23,699 nucleotides of DNA from DATAEG01 sp036258135 (GTDB lineage Bacteria > Actinomycetota > Actinomycetes > Mycobacteriales > Jatrophihabitantaceae): positions 1-23,699 of the forward strand of contig DATAEG010000126.1 in NCBI GenBank assembly GCA_036258135.1. The letters are read 5' to 3'. The translations under genes were made by a program, and so were the position numbers. Under the pieces are notes generated by a model. That model worked only from the letters and a program-made list of their open reading frames with translations. It ran no database searches and was not told where the DNA came from. Of this stretch, positions 22,377 through 23,699 are shown piece by piece. Within the stretch, counting starts at the first letter, position 1, and every line of letters starts with the position of its first letter.

Positions 22377-23699
22377 CTACTCGGCCGCGATCGCACGTAG
22401 CACGTCGACGCGACTCGCCGACCGGGCGGGCAGCGCCGCCGCGACCACACCTGCGACCGCGGCCACGACGGCGATCAGCGCCAGGACTGCGACCGGTGCG
22501 GTAAACCTGGTCGGCGCCGAGGAGTGCTCGAACACCTTCGCCGCGCCCCAGCCGAACAGGGTGCCGGTGCCGATACCGAGCACTACGCCGACGCAGCCGA
22601 TGATGAACGCCTCGGCCTGGACCATCGTGCCGAGCTGTCGCCGGTCCATACCCACCGCGCGCAGCAGGCCAAGCTCCCGGACCCGGTCGACGATAGATAG
22701 CGACATCGCGTTGACGATGCCTACCAGCCCGACCAACACCGCGAGGCAGGTCAGCGCCAGGTACAGCGACGCGGTCTGGGCGACCTGCCCGACCGTCTCC
22801 CGCCGCACCTGTGCCCGGTCCTCCACGATGAGCCCGGGCCGTGCGCCGACCGCCCGGTCCACGCCGGCTCGGGCAGTCGCCGGCGCCACGCCGTCTGCCA
22901 CGCGCAGGAGCACGGCACCGACGGCGGTGTTGCCGCCGAGCGCGGCGTAGTCCGCGGACCCGAGGAGGTACCTCGGCAGGCTGGTCGAGACATAGCTCTC
23001 ATGCCGGTACACGGCCCGCAGCGTGAAGGTGCGGCTACCCTGCCCCAGGTTCACCGGCACCCGTGCGCCGACCGTCCAGCCGTGGTCGGCGGCGACGTCA
23101 TCGGCGACCCACAGCCCGCCACGACTTACGTCGGCCAGGCTGCCCGCGGTGACGTCCAGGCCGCGCACCCGGGCGAAGTCGGCCAGGTCCGCGCCAGTGA
23201 CGTCCGCCTGGATCCCCGCGGCAGTGCCGAGGGTGGATCGCGTCGGCACGACGGCGGACAGGTCGGGCAGCGCCGCCAGCCGCACGAGCAGGTCGTCGGC
23301 GACCGGGCTACTTGCCTGCTTGCCCGTGCTCGTCGTGAGGCCGCTGATCACCGTGAAGGCTGGCGTACGGGCGATCTCCGCATCGAGGAACGCCTTGGTC
23401 GACGTGACCAGGACGGTGACGAAGCTGACGAGCGCGAGCCCGACCATCAGGGCGGAGGCGGTGGCGGCGGTGCGGTCCGGGCTGCGCATAGCGTTGGTAC
23501 GGGCGAGCGCACCCGGCAGCCGGAGCACTCGCGCGACCGGCAGGCCAACGAGACGGACCAGCGGGGTAGCCGCCCACGGGCCGAGCAGCCGAACGCCGGT
23601 CAGGGTGAGCGCGGCCGCGGGCAGCAGCAGTGGGCCCGCGCCGGTAACCGCCGCGAAGGGCACGGCCGCGACACCGACCGCGGCGAGGACCACCCCGGC
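22377..23699 (-). CDS. FtsX-like ABC transporter permease, C-terminal part
   Basis: The last 440 residues of a MacB/FtsX-type ABC permease; the gene starts beyond the right edge. An internal membrane segment is followed by a junction (ARTNAMRSPDRTAATASALMVGLALV), a large extracytoplasmic region, and a final three-helix FtsX domain (SLYLALTCLAVLVGLVGIVNAMSLSIVDRVRELGLLRAVGM). It does not transport substrate across the membrane in the usual sense; such proteins couple ATP hydrolysis to lipoprotein release, peptide export or cell-wall enzyme activation. The kinase and response regulator lie directly downstream in the same operon, implying stress-responsive control. The ATPase subunit probably lies just outside the window. 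Confidence 0.93.
   Translation of the reverse strand, partial: AGVVLAAVGVAAVPFAAVTGAGPLLLPAAALTLTGVRLLGPWAATPLVRLVGLPVARVLRLPGALARTNAMRSPDRTAATASALMVGLALVSFVTVLVTSTKAFLDAEIARTPAFTVISGLTTSTGKQASSPVADDLLVRLAALPDLSAVVPTRSTLGTAAGIQADVTGADLADFARVRGLDVTAGSLADVSRGGLWVADDVAADHGWTVGARVPVNLGQGSRTFTLRAVYRHESYVSTSLPRYLLGSADYAALGGNTAVGAVLLRVADGVAPATARAGVDRAVGARPGLIVEDRAQVRRETVGQVAQTASLYLALTCLAVLVGLVGIVNAMSLSIVDRVRELGLLRAVGMDRRQLGTMVQAEAFIIGCVGVVLGIGTGTLFGWGAAKVFEHSSAPTRFTAPVAVLALIAVVAAVAGVVAAALPARSASRVDVLRAIAAE

Overview
The window is GC-rich throughout, coding-dense, uses GTG/TTG starts freely and carries several lineage-typical families (DUF6325 with a SHOCT-domain protein, DUF7144, a CUT1 sugar importer without its own ATPase, an MmyB-type regulator remnant). 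It is chromosomal DNA of an actinomycete (Actinomycetota). I cannot name the genus; nothing is plasmid-like, and I see no rRNA, tRNA, CRISPR array or insertion sequence.

Layout. (1) 1-3082: a partial MDR-type dehydrogenase (minus) lies head-to-head with a CDP-alcohol phosphatidyltransferase and an overlapping membrane-anchored alkaline-phosphatase/sulfatase-superfamily protein (plus). Together they look like an uncharacterised envelope lipid or polymer locus. (2) 3087-7206: a minus-strand beta-oxidation operon, SDR -> thiolase -> FadB-type hydratase/dehydrogenase. Its promoter has a -10 box inside a perfect 7-bp-arm palindrome, so it is probably controlled by a repressor encoded elsewhere. 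(3) 7331-8647: an alpha/beta hydrolase (plus) and a DinB-like protein (minus), convergent. (4) 8675-13825: a minus-strand sugar or sugar-alcohol operon, DeoR regulator -> lipoprotein binding protein -> two permeases -> zinc dehydrogenase. The binding-protein cistron is flanked by strong hairpins on both sides. (5) 13826-14082: a regulatory region shared with the divergent malQ, holding TGCC repeats spaced by one helical turn and a separate inverted repeat. (6) 14083-17921: malQ, a truncated haemoglobin, a phosphotransferase-like kinase, and a degraded MmyB regulator start. (7) 17922-20606: small proteins and membrane proteins of unknown function (DUF6325, SHOCT, DUF7144, two DUF202), with a methyltransferase among them. 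(8) 20717-23699: a minus-strand FtsX-type permease (partial), histidine kinase and NarL-type regulator operon.

How they work together. The clearest units are the fatty-acid operon, where three enzymes cover hydration, oxidation and thiolysis, and the polyol/sugar operon of uptake, oxidation and control. A recurring architectural feature is convergent gene ends whose two stop codons lie in opposite arms of one inverted repeat (3074-3095 and 8125-8138; in minimal form CTAG at 16693-16696). The most likely places for undescribed biology are the envelope locus at the left edge, the phased operator array at 13853-13894, and the double-hairpin layout around the binding-protein gene.
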